Positions 13,135 through 25,950 of a stretch of DNA of 64,000 nt are shown piece after piece. The stretch lies in contig JAGUCH010000005.1 in the NCBI GenBank assembly GCA_019096065.1, positions 4,216,001-4,280,000 on the forward strand. The letters are read 5' to 3'. A model generated the notes under the pieces. The model ran no database searches. It had not been told where the DNA came from and saw nothing but the letters and a program-made list of their open reading frames with translations. A program made the translations under genes and the position numbers. The number at the start of each line of letters is the position of its first letter. The first letter of the stretch is position 1. Origin of the DNA: Paracyclopina nana (lineage: Eukaryota; Arthropoda; Copepoda; Cyclopoida; Cyclopettidae).

Positions 13135-14519
13135 ATGTTCGACACAATCATTCGAAATGGCCTCCTAATCGACCCCAAAACCAGATTGAACGAAAAATTG
13201 GATGTTGCCATTCAAGATGGAAGGATTGTGGAAATTGGATCAAATATTGGAGTGGAGGGAGGCAGCAGCAGCATCAATGATATTGATGCTTCCGGATGCG
13301 TTGTAGTGCCAGGTCTAATTGATGTGCACACCCATCTCTATGAGCATGCCACTGTACTTGGGATAAACCCAGACAAATATTGTCTGGCGAGAGGTTAGAA
13401 GAAAAATTACATACTATATGATAGTAATGACTAAAAGACTACTCTCTTATGTAATGAGGCGTTACTACCGCGGTCGACGGAGGGAGTTCTGGAAGCATGA
13501 CGTTCAACGGCCTCCGAAAGTTCGTATGTGAAACCAATAATACCAGGGTCCTAGCTTTTCTTAACATCGCGTGTCACGGCCTCGCTGGAGCTGGCTGCTC
13601 CGGAGAGGAGTTCGGAGCCGGAGGAGAAAACGACCACCTGAATGCCTTAAAGTTGGACTCATGCATAAAATGCATCGAGGCCAACAGGGACGTCATCGTT
13701 GGAGTCAAGGTCAGGCTGGATGTCAACATCACCAACAACGGCCGCAATGAGTTTGAGGCTTTCAGACGAGCTCGAGTGGCAGCAGATGCGACCAAAACTC
13801 CGCTAATGGTTCACCACACCAACTCAGGAATTCCACTGGCAGCCTCAGACGAGGTCAGTGTGTCCTGTCCTGGCTCGCTTAAAAGGGGCGATATTTATAC
13901 ACACACCTTTCATGGCCACAGTAGCAGCATCTACGATCGAGGCTCGAGGTCCATTTATCCGAGTGTGCTGGAGTAAGTTCAATTTTTTAAGAGGAGCCAA
14001 CTCCAAGCTTTTGATGTTCAATTAGGTCACAGACGCGCGACGGCGTTCTGTTTGATGTTGGCCACGGTCAAGGCTCCTTTGATTGGGCTGTGGCGGAAGC
14101 CGGAGCTCAGCAGGGCTTTTGGCCGGATCTCATCAGCACGGATTTGCATTCGGGAAATGTGCACGGCTCCGCAAAGGATTTGTGCCATGTCATGACAAAG
14201 TTCCTGGCCTTGGGCATGCCTTTTGAGCAGGTTGGATTCATTATCATATTCCTTTGCCAACCGCGAGCATCAATCAATATCCGCACAGATAATCGGAGCG
14301 GTAACTGCAGCTCCAGCCAAGGCCATTCACAGAGAGGCTGACCTTGGTTCGCTTCAAGTGGGCAGAGAGGCTGACATCACTCTGCTCAAGATTGCTCCGA
14401 CGACCTTCACAGCTCAAGACAGCTTCGGGGTCAATCGGAATCTGAAGGAGGCCATCGTGCCAGTCAAGGTCTGGCGAGCTGGCAAGGAGTTCCCGATAGA
14501 GCATAGCATGAGTCACTAA
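13135..14519 (+). CDS. Metal-dependent amidohydrolase/deacetylase (COG3964 type)
   Basis: Four exons: 13135-13393, 13459-13972, 14026-14230 and 14289-14519, with introns of 65, 53 and 58 bp. They join in frame to 402 residues. Motifs expected for the amidohydrolase superfamily are present in order: the HxH metal pair in DVHTHL (H65, H67), a Lys in VGVKVRLD (K170, candidate bridging Lys), VHHTN (205-206), YTHTFHGH (235-240), FDVGHGQGSFDW, and the catalytic Asp in STDLHSGN (D297). The C-terminal NPARAI-like segment reads APAKAI, followed by LGSLQVGREAD. Relatives in bacteria (EF_0837, Atu3266) include deacetylases of small acylated molecules; the substrate here is unknown. No signal peptide is seen, so it is probably cytosolic. 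An in-frame Met at 13096 lies upstream, but 13135 fits the family start. All three donors deviate from GTRAGT except GTAAGT at 13973. Confidence 0.88.
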
Positions 14520-14767
14520 GAAAAACAGAAATCTCTCCAATTAACGACTCCTACTTTTTATAAGTCTTGTCAGGTTTGTAAGAAGGTTGACCCTTTTTAA
14601 TTCTATTAGCTGTCGTATACACATGCTTGTCCAGGGGCATAATAATAGTAATGACAATCTGATGGGAGATCTGGCGTAATAAACATTGCTTCGTACGCTG
14701 CCTACGAGTAGTATTGGAAAAGACATTAAAAGGTTCATCACAGCCTGGATTTGATTGACGCATTCAA

Positions 14768-17700
14768 TCAGATCGATCCTGATTGAGACTGTTTGCTTGC
14801 TAAGAGCAAGGTCATCACACCGAGCAGGAGAAGGAGATAACTGGTGGTATTGACCAACCGAGAGGATGAAGCAGCCGAAATACCAATGCCACTGATGACT
14901 TCTTTGGTGTGATCTCCAGAGGGATCGCGAGGTAATAGGCCACGCGTCTCCCATGAGATGCGATAGTGTATCGGCCCAGTCGACAGCGAATGGAGGCTGA
15001 AAGAAGTGATAGAGTACAATAAAAGGCCTTCTTCCTATATCTACAATCGCCTTCACAAAGCTCGTCGTACCTTATCACAATTTTCCTAGAGGTTATATTC
15101 AAAATGTACTCCTTGGCACTGATTTCTGGGCAGAATCTATCGATGAGGGTTCCAATTTGGTCGGGTAAGCTAGCATTCCATATTGCAATTGTCGCATTCC
15201 ACGTGAGGCAATCATCTGAAATAAAGTGGAGGGAAGTTTTATACGAAATTGCCCACGCAAAAACTGCAATATTTTGCCACGTTTCAATAAACTATGCGGT
15301 TGTTCCCAGCTTTGGAGGGAGGGGGACTTTTTTGTATAAATTCTCGAGCTGAAGGCAAATTGCTCATACACAATGGAAAATGGCATTTTCTTTGCAATAG
15401 TGGAAGCAGGGAAGTTTTTCTTTTCTCTGTCACTAGACTGTAGAGTAGCTATATGGGAGCAGCTGTGGCAGTAGAAGAACTTTCCAGTTGTTGGCTTCTT
15501 TACTGCCATGATCCTTTTACTCATGCTTTACTCAGATAGGGGAGGAAGCTCTTTCCGAAAGTGACATAAAAGTTTGGCGAGCCATTAAGTCGAGATTTTA
15601 ACATAGAGCATCTTCAAAGTATTTCTAGTCGACTTACTCATCTTTTGAGCCGTCGAGATCTTGAGGATAAGTTGGCGTGAAGGTGGTGGGTCAAAAAACC
15701 ATTGACACTCCTGGTGGAAGTAAGTTGAGCTCGGGTGATAGGCCTGAGATGGAGATGCAGCCATGGGACTTTCAAGGCTCCCTAAAAAAGAGCAAGCAGC
15801 ATGACATTGAATGCATGAGATAGGAGCTAGGACGTGGTCCATTTTCCGCGAACAAGCACATGAAACACAATCCATCCATCCCAGCAACGATCGCATAAAA
15901 ACGCTTGACATAAAGAAGTCTGCACTCGTTTCTCACCATCACATTACTTTGAAAAAAGGAAAATGTTCAAGCAGCATCGCATCCACTTTCTCCAATGCAT
16001 CCATAGTGAAAATGAAGAAGCTGCTGCTGTTGGTCAAACATTTGATTTTGAGCTGCCAGCTCCTACACACACACATTCATTCCAGCTAGATTTATGGCCT
16101 TCGAAGCAAAAGAATGGGAGAAAGCTGAGCAGCATCCACAGTAGAAAATCGTGAAAAGTTGGAAAATCAATGAGTTGCCGTGGCACTAATCCCCTCAAAT
16201 GCCATTCCGACAAAAGTTCCTTCTTCCAAACAGCGACGGCAAACTTTTTAAATGCTTCATATATTGTATAAACATTCGAAATCACTCTCTCTCTATATAC
16301 CTAGGGGAGAGGAAATGCGTCGAGGTCCACAGGTCTCCTCGTTGTGAAAGGAGTAGGAGGCCATATAGGAAAGCCTTCGATCTGCCCCAAAGTCCACTGC
16401 GTTGTAAACGACTGACAACGTTGAGCTGCTAATGACGTTGAGCGGAAGCAAGTGCTGCAAGATGGAAGAAGAAAAGTTTCACATGCTGTAGTAGTAGTAT
16501 ACTGCTGCCCTTCAACTTCCCCTCTCGCGTCGTCGTGCTCTACGAGTAGCTTTGATTTACCTCCCAAAAAGAGTGAGAGGAGCTCGCAGACTGTCGGCCT
16601 TTATATGGCTCTTTGTTGGCCTTTGCCCGAAAAAGTTCCCTCGTAAAGCACCTAAGACTGCTGCTTCTGATAGCTTGCCGAATTAGTTGTAGACGCGCGC
16701 TAGCTACTCCAATTTTCTTAAAGGATCGACCTGCTTTCTTCTTCCCGGATTCAAGCTAAATTTGCGTCCTCCCTTGAGAACGTTCTCGCTTCGTAGTTAT
16801 TCTCTTTGTGAAAACTTTCCTCATTCCCCGTGATCTCATATCCGTGTGTCAACATGCGCTTTGTAGCAGTACCCACGCGATTGCAAATGGAAAACTTTAA
16901 TAATAAGAAGCTGGGAAAATTCACTGAACATTGCTAGGTAGCAGCCGATATGCGAGGTCGAAAGCAGTTAACGTGATCCTCATGAGATTAAAAGAGCCGG
17001 TTTTAGAACTCAGTTATCCCAAATGGCAGTGGCATTTCGGCTCCTTTTTGCCTTAAACTATGTAGAGGAGGCTGACCAAGTATATACTGTAGTGGTGTAA
17101 GTAAGAGAGAGGAACCGCAGAGAACTTGCTGCTCTTTAACTCGCGAAGTTTGCTTTAGCTTTTCTTGCTGACAAAGGCTGCGAGTCCCCTGAAAGCTAGC
17201 TTTACCATGAAATTACCTACTCTTACTTAGGCAGTAAAGGATGGCCAGTTATTCCACGCGTCATGAGCAAGGACCTCAGACATAAAGCTAGTATGTTTTT
17301 CTACCCCAAGTCATCCTCGGAGAAAACCGCAAAAAGTTGGCTTATGCTGTTTTATAGGCAATTATTGGCTTTCTAAAGTAACTTTGGGCACCAACTTTGG
17401 CGATTAAAAAGAACACAAAATACTGTAACAGATGTAAGCCACTCACCGCAAAGCTACCGCAAAAACAGGCTATCCTCCCGCCGTTCCGAGCCTGAACCAT
17501 CAAGTGATCGATGAGACTAAAGGGCTGATTCCCATCGAAAAGGCAATGGCAACCCCTCTCGTCACAGAGTGTCTCACATCCACTATTGCTATCAGTAGCA
17601 GCAGCAGTCAACGCTCCTCCTTCGTTGCCATCGTTGGCAGAATTGATCTGCAAGCATAGGCAAAAAATTATCAAATCGGTTGCACAGGGTGAAACAACAT

Positions 17701-20700
17701 ATCAGATACATCACTATGAAATACTGTGTATTTCTATTAGGTTAATAGCTTAATATACCGTTAACGTCAATGACTGCGTGTCACTTGGCACGAGCGATTT
17801 GATGCATTGGAGCGGTCCCTCGACTCGCTGAAACAGGTCCGATGTCCCAGGGGACCTGATCGTGCCTTTGGAGTGACCCGTTCGCCCAGGGAAAAGAGCG
17901 TCGCAAGACGAATTGGGAGAGGGCAGTCCATCCCCCAATACTAAATAAAATAAGATAATCAGGTGAGTGACCTCGAGGCAACTTTGGAGCTTTCTTTCAC
18001 GCTGTACGCGAACCTTACTATAAACTGAAAGGAGACGAGTCCCATAAATCTTGTGACGAGGTAGATTACGACAAGACGTGCTCTCGACCATGTGGGTGTA
18101 CTATCTGTGGTACTACTACTACATGGACAAAAAGTAAGGCCTCCCCAATTTCTCTTTCGTGAGTATTCAGACGAAAGCACGTTTGTCTCGGTTATTTTCT
18201 GGCTGTCACCACAAGTGTGCAAGCGTGAACACAATTGCACTCACCGTCATGAAAAGCAAATGCAGCCTCGAAACGATCGACGTTTTGCTTGCTCGCCAAG
18301 AATTGGAGGAACACCGTGCTCGAATTCACCAAAATCGGCGGCCTCGAAATGTATCTGAAATAAAAAGGGAAGATACATATGCAGTGGTTGAAATAAACGT
18401 GACTAACGCGCTGTTTTTCCATCCCCCAGCCCACATACATACACTTAATTGGGTTAAGGCTTCTTGAGATAGATCTGCTCGTGGCAGAAGCATTGTAATC
18501 ATTTCTGCTGCTAGCTAGCTGCATTCCATATAGAGAGACTGCAACATGTGCAGAGTAAGGATTACATCAATAATCTGCTTTGCCAAGGTCGACAACTTAA
18601 GGCCAATATGCATTATTGTTCGTACCTTCCCTGGCCATCATAGATTTTTCTTGTGGCTGGGGAGCAAATGTTCTCCACCTCTTCGGTATCGTCCTTGCTG
18701 CTTCGCCTCACACTCATAGAAGAAAAAGGCCGAGAAATCCGGATTGACGACTCGCACTGTTTTCCTCTGTAGATAAATAAGAATTTGTTCTAAGGCGTCA
18801 TAAATGCACGCAAGGTGAACAAAAGTACCTCAGCTTGAAGCTGTTGAGAGTAATCAGGAGAACGTCCCCCGGATTTCCTCGAAAAATCAGCGTGCATCCT
18901 TGATTATTGAGGCTGAGGCTGCTCGAGCTGATGATTCCGGTACGACCTTTGTCGGCTGAGAATTCTTGTACACATCTGGTCGCAGGATCGCTGTTGGATG
19001 GAGGCGACATTGGCTTTTTTGCTGGCCGACGTCTTGGACCATCTAGAAAAATGAACTTTATATTGGACAGGGCTCAAGAAGAGTATATACAGTAGAGGAA
19101 CGACGCGCGGGGCTCGTCCAATATTCCGATACCCGGATCGTGAAGTTAACATGGTATATAAGTCCATGAAATGAGCTGCAGCAGTGTTGCAGTGGAATCG
19201 CAAGATGAGCGAGAGAAAGCCAGCAGTAATAGTCATCATCGCTTTTCGTAGCGGTGGAATAACAGAAGGCATAAGTCAGAGCCTTGGTACAACACACACA
19301 CCATTTTCGCTTCCGCTAGCTGCTCCTTGCTTTCTCTCTCATATCTACATCTCAACTACCCAAAATACATAATGCACCACGAGCCCACACTCTATGCCAG
19401 TTGTAGACGAGGTATTACATCCCTAGGGAGCCACGATAACTTATACGTACACTACATCTTTCGGGCTAGATTGATCATACACTCCTACGAAGCCCTGCCA
19501 ACTGACGATCTAGTTGACGGATTCTTAAACTCTCTCGCTTTTGATCTTTACTCGGGTGCCTATACCACGTACGAGATCCTAACGAACTGAATTACCTGCA
19601 TCTTTTCGCCGGCCTCCCCCTCTTCGGCCTCCGCCTCCTCGCTTGTTATCCTCATTATCGTCCTCGTCTTCATCACCTTCAGCTTCGTCGCTGCTTTGAC
19701 TTCGCTGCCTCTTAACGAACTCGATCTTGGCCAAAAAGCCACTGTAATTGATCGGAGGAACGACAGCACCTGACCTGTAAGCGTATAATGAAGTAGTACA
19801 AAGCAATTACTTCGCATGCATCAGCAGCAGCTACCATAAAAAAGGTTAGATGTAATCTTGATTCAATAGTTCTTCGCACGCGATAAATAGCTTCTCTCTG
19901 ACGGCAGACTCCTCCTATATTTCCCCCAGATTTTTTCCAGCCCAACTTACTTCTGCTGCTGCTACAACTATGCCTCCCAAGGGACAACTTTACCAAACAG
20001 TAGTAGCGCAGTAGTCTGCGAATGCCATTTTTGTGACGGTAATAACATTTGCATTTGCACGCCAATATGCCAGCAATTCCTATATATCTACACGCTAAAA
20101 TAGAAAGCCCCTTCTTTTACAATGCCGCAGTACAATTGGCTCAATTCAAATAATCAAATGGAAAGTCGTGCATTGGAACAAAATTGGGAGAGCAAGGGCA
20201 TCATCGCCATCACGGCAAAACGCAATGCAACTCGATGATAATTGCTTGCTGAGCACGCGAGCACTTTTCCCCCCTTCATCAGAGCTCAAGTTGGCTTGAC
20301 ACAAACTAATCAAATGTAACCTTGCAAAGCTTGCACCTGGATGACTGTCATGATGAGGAGGAGGCATGAGGATTAGCTCGCACACAAATACTCGCCTGTG
20401 GCAACCAACAAATCGACGCGAACGCTGTTTGCTAACAAAGTTTTGGGAATTGTGTTTGCGCTCTTATTTGAACTTACACGAATTCGACGGTGAGCTCCTT
20501 GCCACGTTCGAGTTTCACAACCTCTGGGCCTGGTACGTATCCGCAGAGAGATCGAAGGGGATTTCCATTAGTGTTCGAGCCTTTGAACACTTCCACGTAG
20601 TGCGTGTCGCATTTGCTATTAATAATAAACAAGTGAGAACCATACATATGCAGATTTGCTGCTGCATGTAATTGCTTACTCTTGCGGAAGATTAAAGCGA

Positions 20701-23199
20701 GTGAAAGTCACTTGAATCTGGACCTCCTTTGAAGAGGTCTCGATGTGGTATCTGCACCTCTTGTTGGATGGATAGACACCCGGGTAGCCTGGTGATGCAA
20801 TTTGGCACACACTTCCTCCGACGAGTTGTTGGCACGCACTTTCTTCAAACGTCCACACACAATCTGACGAGCATACGAGAGAAAAATTAGGCAAAGCAAC
20901 ACAATTATAGTTTTTCACTGTACTCAGCCAATACAAAGTAAATGGCCTTCAACTAGCAAGCACACAAAGTTGTTGCTCTCAAGAGCTGAAGAAATAGCTT
21001 TCCTTCAAGGAAGTGCAACTGGAATATAATTGCTGCCTAACTTTTCAGGAAGAATTCTAGTAAAAACAAACCCCTTTTGACAACTAACCGATACACAATA
21101 GCAGACGCTGAAAAACAAACTTGGCTTGCTATCAATATACTTCACCTGAAGAGGGATCCTCCTTCTTCGATCCTCCCTTTATTGCTATCCCAGTGTCTGG
21201 GTTATCAACGTCAGGAAAAGCATAGTGGGCCAAAAATTGAGATCGTGAAGTGGTTTCATCCACTCTGAATAGAAGGGTTGCTGACGCTGCAATTTGAGAG
21301 CTTGGCGGATCCTCAAACATCACGACAGGAGGTGAGTAGCGTTCATTTGGCCCGCAAATGGCCAATTTATCAGGGTCATAATTGGATTGGTCTCCAATTG
21401 ACGGCCGAAGCTGCATGAAACCACCGACACATCTGGAAGCGAACAATGCAATAATGAAAGAAAAGAGAAAACATTTGGCAACGAGCATTGGGAAAAAGTT
21501 GACCTCTCGCAAGGAAGAAAACTATTTTCCAATTTTCCACTGCTTCTGTCACAACGGATGAAAGTCAAATGCACCTTCCTCCTCAAAACATACCTGTTTG
21601 TTTCAGAGTTCATTTCCCCTAGCCTCTTGATTCGGTAGACCTGCAGCTCCACACGTTGCCCAGGCTCTGCTTCGAAACGATACCAGCAAAAAGCTGGACC
21701 AGAGAGGGTCGTGGGTGACTTGATTTCTCCAAAGGCTTGACCAGAGCTGGCTTTCAGCTTGGATGCAGAGATGGTGATGTTACACACTGTAAAATATTCA
21801 TGGCTTTTTTAGTACATATTCCAAACTTCTGCATTAGCACAAAGGCCACGCTGGTTTCATTTAATCTCTTTAGTCTAGGATTACTCCTAGTACAGAGCTA
21901 TTGTGCCACTCTGACCTTGGAATGGGGCTACCTGAAGCATGGCATACAATTTTGTTTAAGTGGCAGTCTCTTTCAACTTTTCTCCTCCATTCAGAAAATA
22001 AAATCCCCCTGATGCTGCTTCCTTCACCACAAAGAATGCTGCATTTTTTGTGACATTGCTCTGTGGTTTTATTTCATTCCACAGGAAATGGGGCTTCACA
22101 TCCTTTGCTCGAGCAAACCAGGCTCTCCGAGCCACAGATATATTCATGCATTTCAGCATATCTATGCCGAGAGGAAAAAAGCTTTTCTACCTTTATGATC
22201 GTTACACGTGGCCAACCTCATTAAAAGAAAAGTTAAAATGAATACGCAGGATGGCCACCCATAAATTCCCATGAAAACTTAAAGGGTATTCTTTTTGGAA
22301 AAATGAAGCAGTTCACAAAGTGGATTTTTTGCTTTCACTGTGGGCCCATAAAAACTAAGCTTTCTCCGAACCAGACTATTATTCAACATGCTTTTTCACT
22401 TTCGTCGGAACTGAGAAAATGGAGCTCTGCTTGTTGAGTAATCAAACCTATTTGAGACAGCAAGGCAATTTAGAGCTGGTTTGCCAAAAAAGTGCGAGTA
22501 GTAAGCCAAAGCTAATAAAAGCATAAAGCCATACAGTGTGTGGGCGAAATGGCAGCTCTCATAACGTGATTTGTACCGCCATAAATAACTTACACCCCTC
22601 CTACGATCAAACTGAGGACCAAATGAGGGTTTCTCTGACAGACAGCAGCAGCAGCTGTGCCTTGTTCGACGACTAAGTGCCAACTTGCTACTCAAATGTC
22701 ACTCTCTGACTGTTCTCGATTATACAACTTGCTTTCAGCTTCAAACTGAAAATTCTCTTTCATGCTTGAAGAGGCAGGGGGATATATAGCAAAGCTAAAG
22801 AACGTACTGTCATCGCAATAGTCTTCCAAGCCACATTGACCACATCGTTGAGGATTGGCGGTGCCACCGCATTGGCAGCCATTGCTGACACAGCATGCAC
22901 AGCTTAGATCAGAAACGTCATTTGGACAAGAACAGCCAGAGGATTTTTGGGTCCATAAGTCGAGTTGGTCTGAATAGCAAAAAGAAGTTATTATTCCGGA
23001 CGCGTTAAGAGCCTATAGTATAATGGATGAGGACATATATAAACGTGGAATTTGAACACAGTATGTGCAAACATTCGTAGCAGCAAATACCTCTTGAAAT
23101 GGTCGTCTGGATGTTGGTCCACGCCAGCCGTGCTGTCACTCGCGGCACGGTCAGCTCAAGGAGCACTAGCAACGGGAACAAGTGGCTTAGACAGCTCAT
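14768..23199 (-). CDS. Secreted or membrane-anchored multi-CUB-domain protein
   Basis: Fifteen exons join in consistent phase to 868 residues: 23199-23091, 22969-22808, 21786-21594, 21432-21146, 20863-20680, 20615-20478, 19774-19596, 19042-18829, 18766-18626, 18354-18245, 17940-17759, 17647-17458, 15781-15638, 15215-15071 and 14996-14768. Residues 1-23 are a signal peptide. About 40-90 is a Cys-rich module ([15 protein letters not shown]). Five CUB-like domains follow: about 92-245, 255-390, 430-572, 575-695 and 697-835. Signs are [33 protein letters not shown] and [10 protein letters not shown]. Between CUB2 and CUB3 is an acidic then Arg/Gly-rich linker. A hydrophobic segment ([15 protein letters not shown]) ends nine residues before the stop, so it is a short type I anchor or GPI signal. 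CUB proteins bind ligands or receptors extracellularly; suppressor-of-lurcher-type receptor auxiliaries are one comparison, but I cannot name the orthologue. The exon 12 donor is less certain: a stronger GTGAGT at 17446 breaks the frame with exon 13. Confidence 0.82.
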
Positions 23200-25171
23200 T
23201 GTTGGTGTAGTAGCAGTTCACAACAACATAATATCTGTAGTTTATGTTGTTGTATCCTTCTTGGTGGCTTTCACATTATTCATCATTGCACAATGTGCTG
23301 TTAGCAAAAAGCATGTCTGCAATCACCTGCTTTCGCAGCATCGCATTATTAATGCATTAACTTGGTTCTGGTGGTATATGGCAGCGCTATCAGATATAGA
23401 GATACTGGTGCAGCTGGATACCAGCCAAAAAATAGAGCCTTTGATTACAGCCCAGCCGGACAACTGGAGCTTGACAAATATGAGAATGGCACACGCGAGT
23501 CACTTCAGATCTGATCACTTTTCTCACTTATTAAACCTGACAGTGGTTGCGGAGGCCAGCTGCAGTAAAGCTAATTGAAAGTCGTGAGCGATCGAGTGCG
23601 CTCCAATATCATGACTGAGCAGTAGGAGAAAGTGCTAGCAGTACTACGCTATAGGCCAGACTTTAGGAACAGAGCCGAACCGAGAGTGGCAGGAGAAGAA
23701 GGCGCCAGCGGCGTCGACTCTGGGCCTTTGCTAGCTCTTCCCAACTTTTCTGCAGCAGCCTTTAAAAAAGGCCAAAGCGACGACAACAGCCAGCCCCAGC
23801 TGCAATCTCCTCAAAAAAGAGGCAATGATGCGCGATTACTCCAAACTTGGGCTCATCTATTCAGGAAGCTGCTGCTTTCACTGCAGATGATGACTTCCTC
23901 ACAAATATTAACGATGGGCTCAAAATGCAATATAGCTCTACATTTTAGATGCAGTGCACATGAAAGTTTTACAAGCATTGCAGTGACAAATGCACTTCCG
24001 TTGGCCAGCCTTCGCTCAAAAGTAGCAGCAGCTCCATATATTACAATAACTGGCAGCTTCTGCCGGAAGGCCGGATCCATGCTGGGTGGCTTTGTGATCA
24101 AACAAGGAAAACAGACATACAAATTCTCTTAGCTCATTATTTGAAGATTCGTCGTCGTCGTTGGCCGACCGATGAAAAGGTTGGCTGACATGATATATCA
24201 AAGGGTTTGGGCCGCAAAAAAATGATCTAGCCATGCGTAAGTAACATAACAACAAAGAAGACGTATTCTGGCAGACGTCATATAATCAAATCAAGATTCA
24301 TTACGACAGCTGGCTACACTGCCTAAGCTGATAATTACTACGCATTGTAATCATATGTGACTTTCACATTAATTACGTAGGAACTCGTGAAAGCCTCATT
24401 CAAGTTTCAGCGGAAGAAGCACAAATTGGGACAAAATCTGCTGCTGCCATAAGGCGCCAATGGCTCTAATCTGCCATCCGAGTTCATGATCTTTTCATTC
24501 AGACAGATCCCATTTATCCCACTGTAATTCGAAATGATCTTGATCTTTGTTCCGCTGATACACCTTAATGGTAGGGCTTCTCAAAAATCTCCAAAGGCGA
24601 ACCTACTCCTTATTGCGTAGTAGTAAAACGGTTTTTAAAGGTTAGCCTCTAACATGAGAAATGTCATTTCAGGGATGAAAGCTTCCACAAAGGAAATTTG
24701 AATATTTAAACACAAGGTAGATGAATCAAACGGCGCTCAGTCTTGGCTCGCACAAATGGGATTTTGAAAAAGTAGCAGTTGCATCACGTCGAATACCATG
24801 CAAGGAACTTGGATATTGAGCATCTAATCCAGGCTATTGCAATGTTGCTCTTTTGATAACAGGATTTTAGGGAGGCGAGGTATATAACGAGCATGTAGGG
24901 CTTCAGGAGCGACCGCCCATCCTCAAAAGAAGATACAGCTGGAAATACTTTTGATAATGCTCCTAACAAAGCAGGCAGCAAGTACTACCCCTCCTACTTG
25001 CCAAGGTGAAACAATTCTTTCCCACGTCATCCAAAGGAAAAAAGGGGAAGTGGAGAAAGTTGCGTAGGCAAGGCCAGTAATGGAACTGGTTTAATTTAAG
25101 AGTGAAAGCAAACGAAAGGGATATTTAGCCAGTGGCCTGGTAAATAGCAGATAATGTACTTAGAACGGCTC
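23200..25171. other. Upstream of the CUB gene, no supported gene
   Basis: The 159- and 166-codon (+) ORFs at 23099-23578 and 23632-24132 are the longest here. The first overlaps the CUB signal-peptide exon antisense. Neither shows a family motif or matching splice partners, so I treat them as chance ORFs. Confidence 0.5.
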
Positions 25172-25950
25172 TACTGGGTAAAGGCACCAGGGGCAAAGGC
25201 ATTATGATTAAAGGCTCCCTGATAAAAAGCACGCTGCTTAAAGGCATAGTGGGCAAAAGCAACACTGGTAAAAGGCAACTTAACTAAAATGGCACTAAAA
25301 GAAAAAATGGTATCACAAATTTATTTGTCTGTTTGTAAAAAATCTGACAGCAGAATTAGCATTTGCGTCGACGTTTTTGGGAAATGATATTTGATTGGTC
25401 AATGTATGAAAGATCACGATTTTTGCGCTTAAGCTCACTATTTGAAGTGCTCTCAGTTGCGGGTAAGAAAACTTCTGAAGACTCTGGCTTTATTTATGAA
25501 GCAATTGCCATCAAGGAATCCCCTTTCAGAGTTGCCAATTGCTTTCATGAAAGTTTCCAAATCAGTTTTGTGCGCATGAAGATTTTTCATAAGATTGGCT
25601 TTCTGCATTTTAAGCCTTTTGTAGCATCTTTTGAAAGTCTTCTTGTTTGGATTGCCAAGACATTTCTCTTGCACAGCAGTAAGTCCCACTGACAAAAACA
25701 TACAGAAATGCGGAAAATAGCACTGTTTTGCCGCCTAAAGTTTCCCTGATTTTCCGCAATCGTTATAACACGCGCGCGCATCTTCCCCACCTATTCATTA
25801 TGAGTGACTCACCTTTATTACTTAAAGGTGCCTTTGACAATTTGTGCCTTTAGCCAATGTTGCCTTTGCCCATTATGCCTTTCGTCAGAGCGCTTTTTAT
25901 CAGGGAGCCTTTAATCATAATGCCTTTGCCCTTGGTGCCTTTAGGCAGTA
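25172..25950. mobile_element. Fold-back element with arms built from AAAGGC repeats
   Basis: The left arm (25172-25305) and right arm (about 25820-25950) are inverted copies. For example GGCATTATGATTAAAGG in the left arm is mirrored as CCTTTAATCATAATGCC in the right. Each arm is a chain of degenerate units of about 15 bases carrying AAAGGCA. The termini read TACTG and CAGTA. The 500-bp centre shows no transposase. The architecture matches fold-back-type DNA transposons; the family assignment is inference. Confidence 0.7.

Noticed and set aside
23099-24132. Two (+) ORFs of 159 and 166 codons upstream of the CUB gene
   Set aside because: No domains, no splice partners, and the first overlaps a real coding exon antisense.
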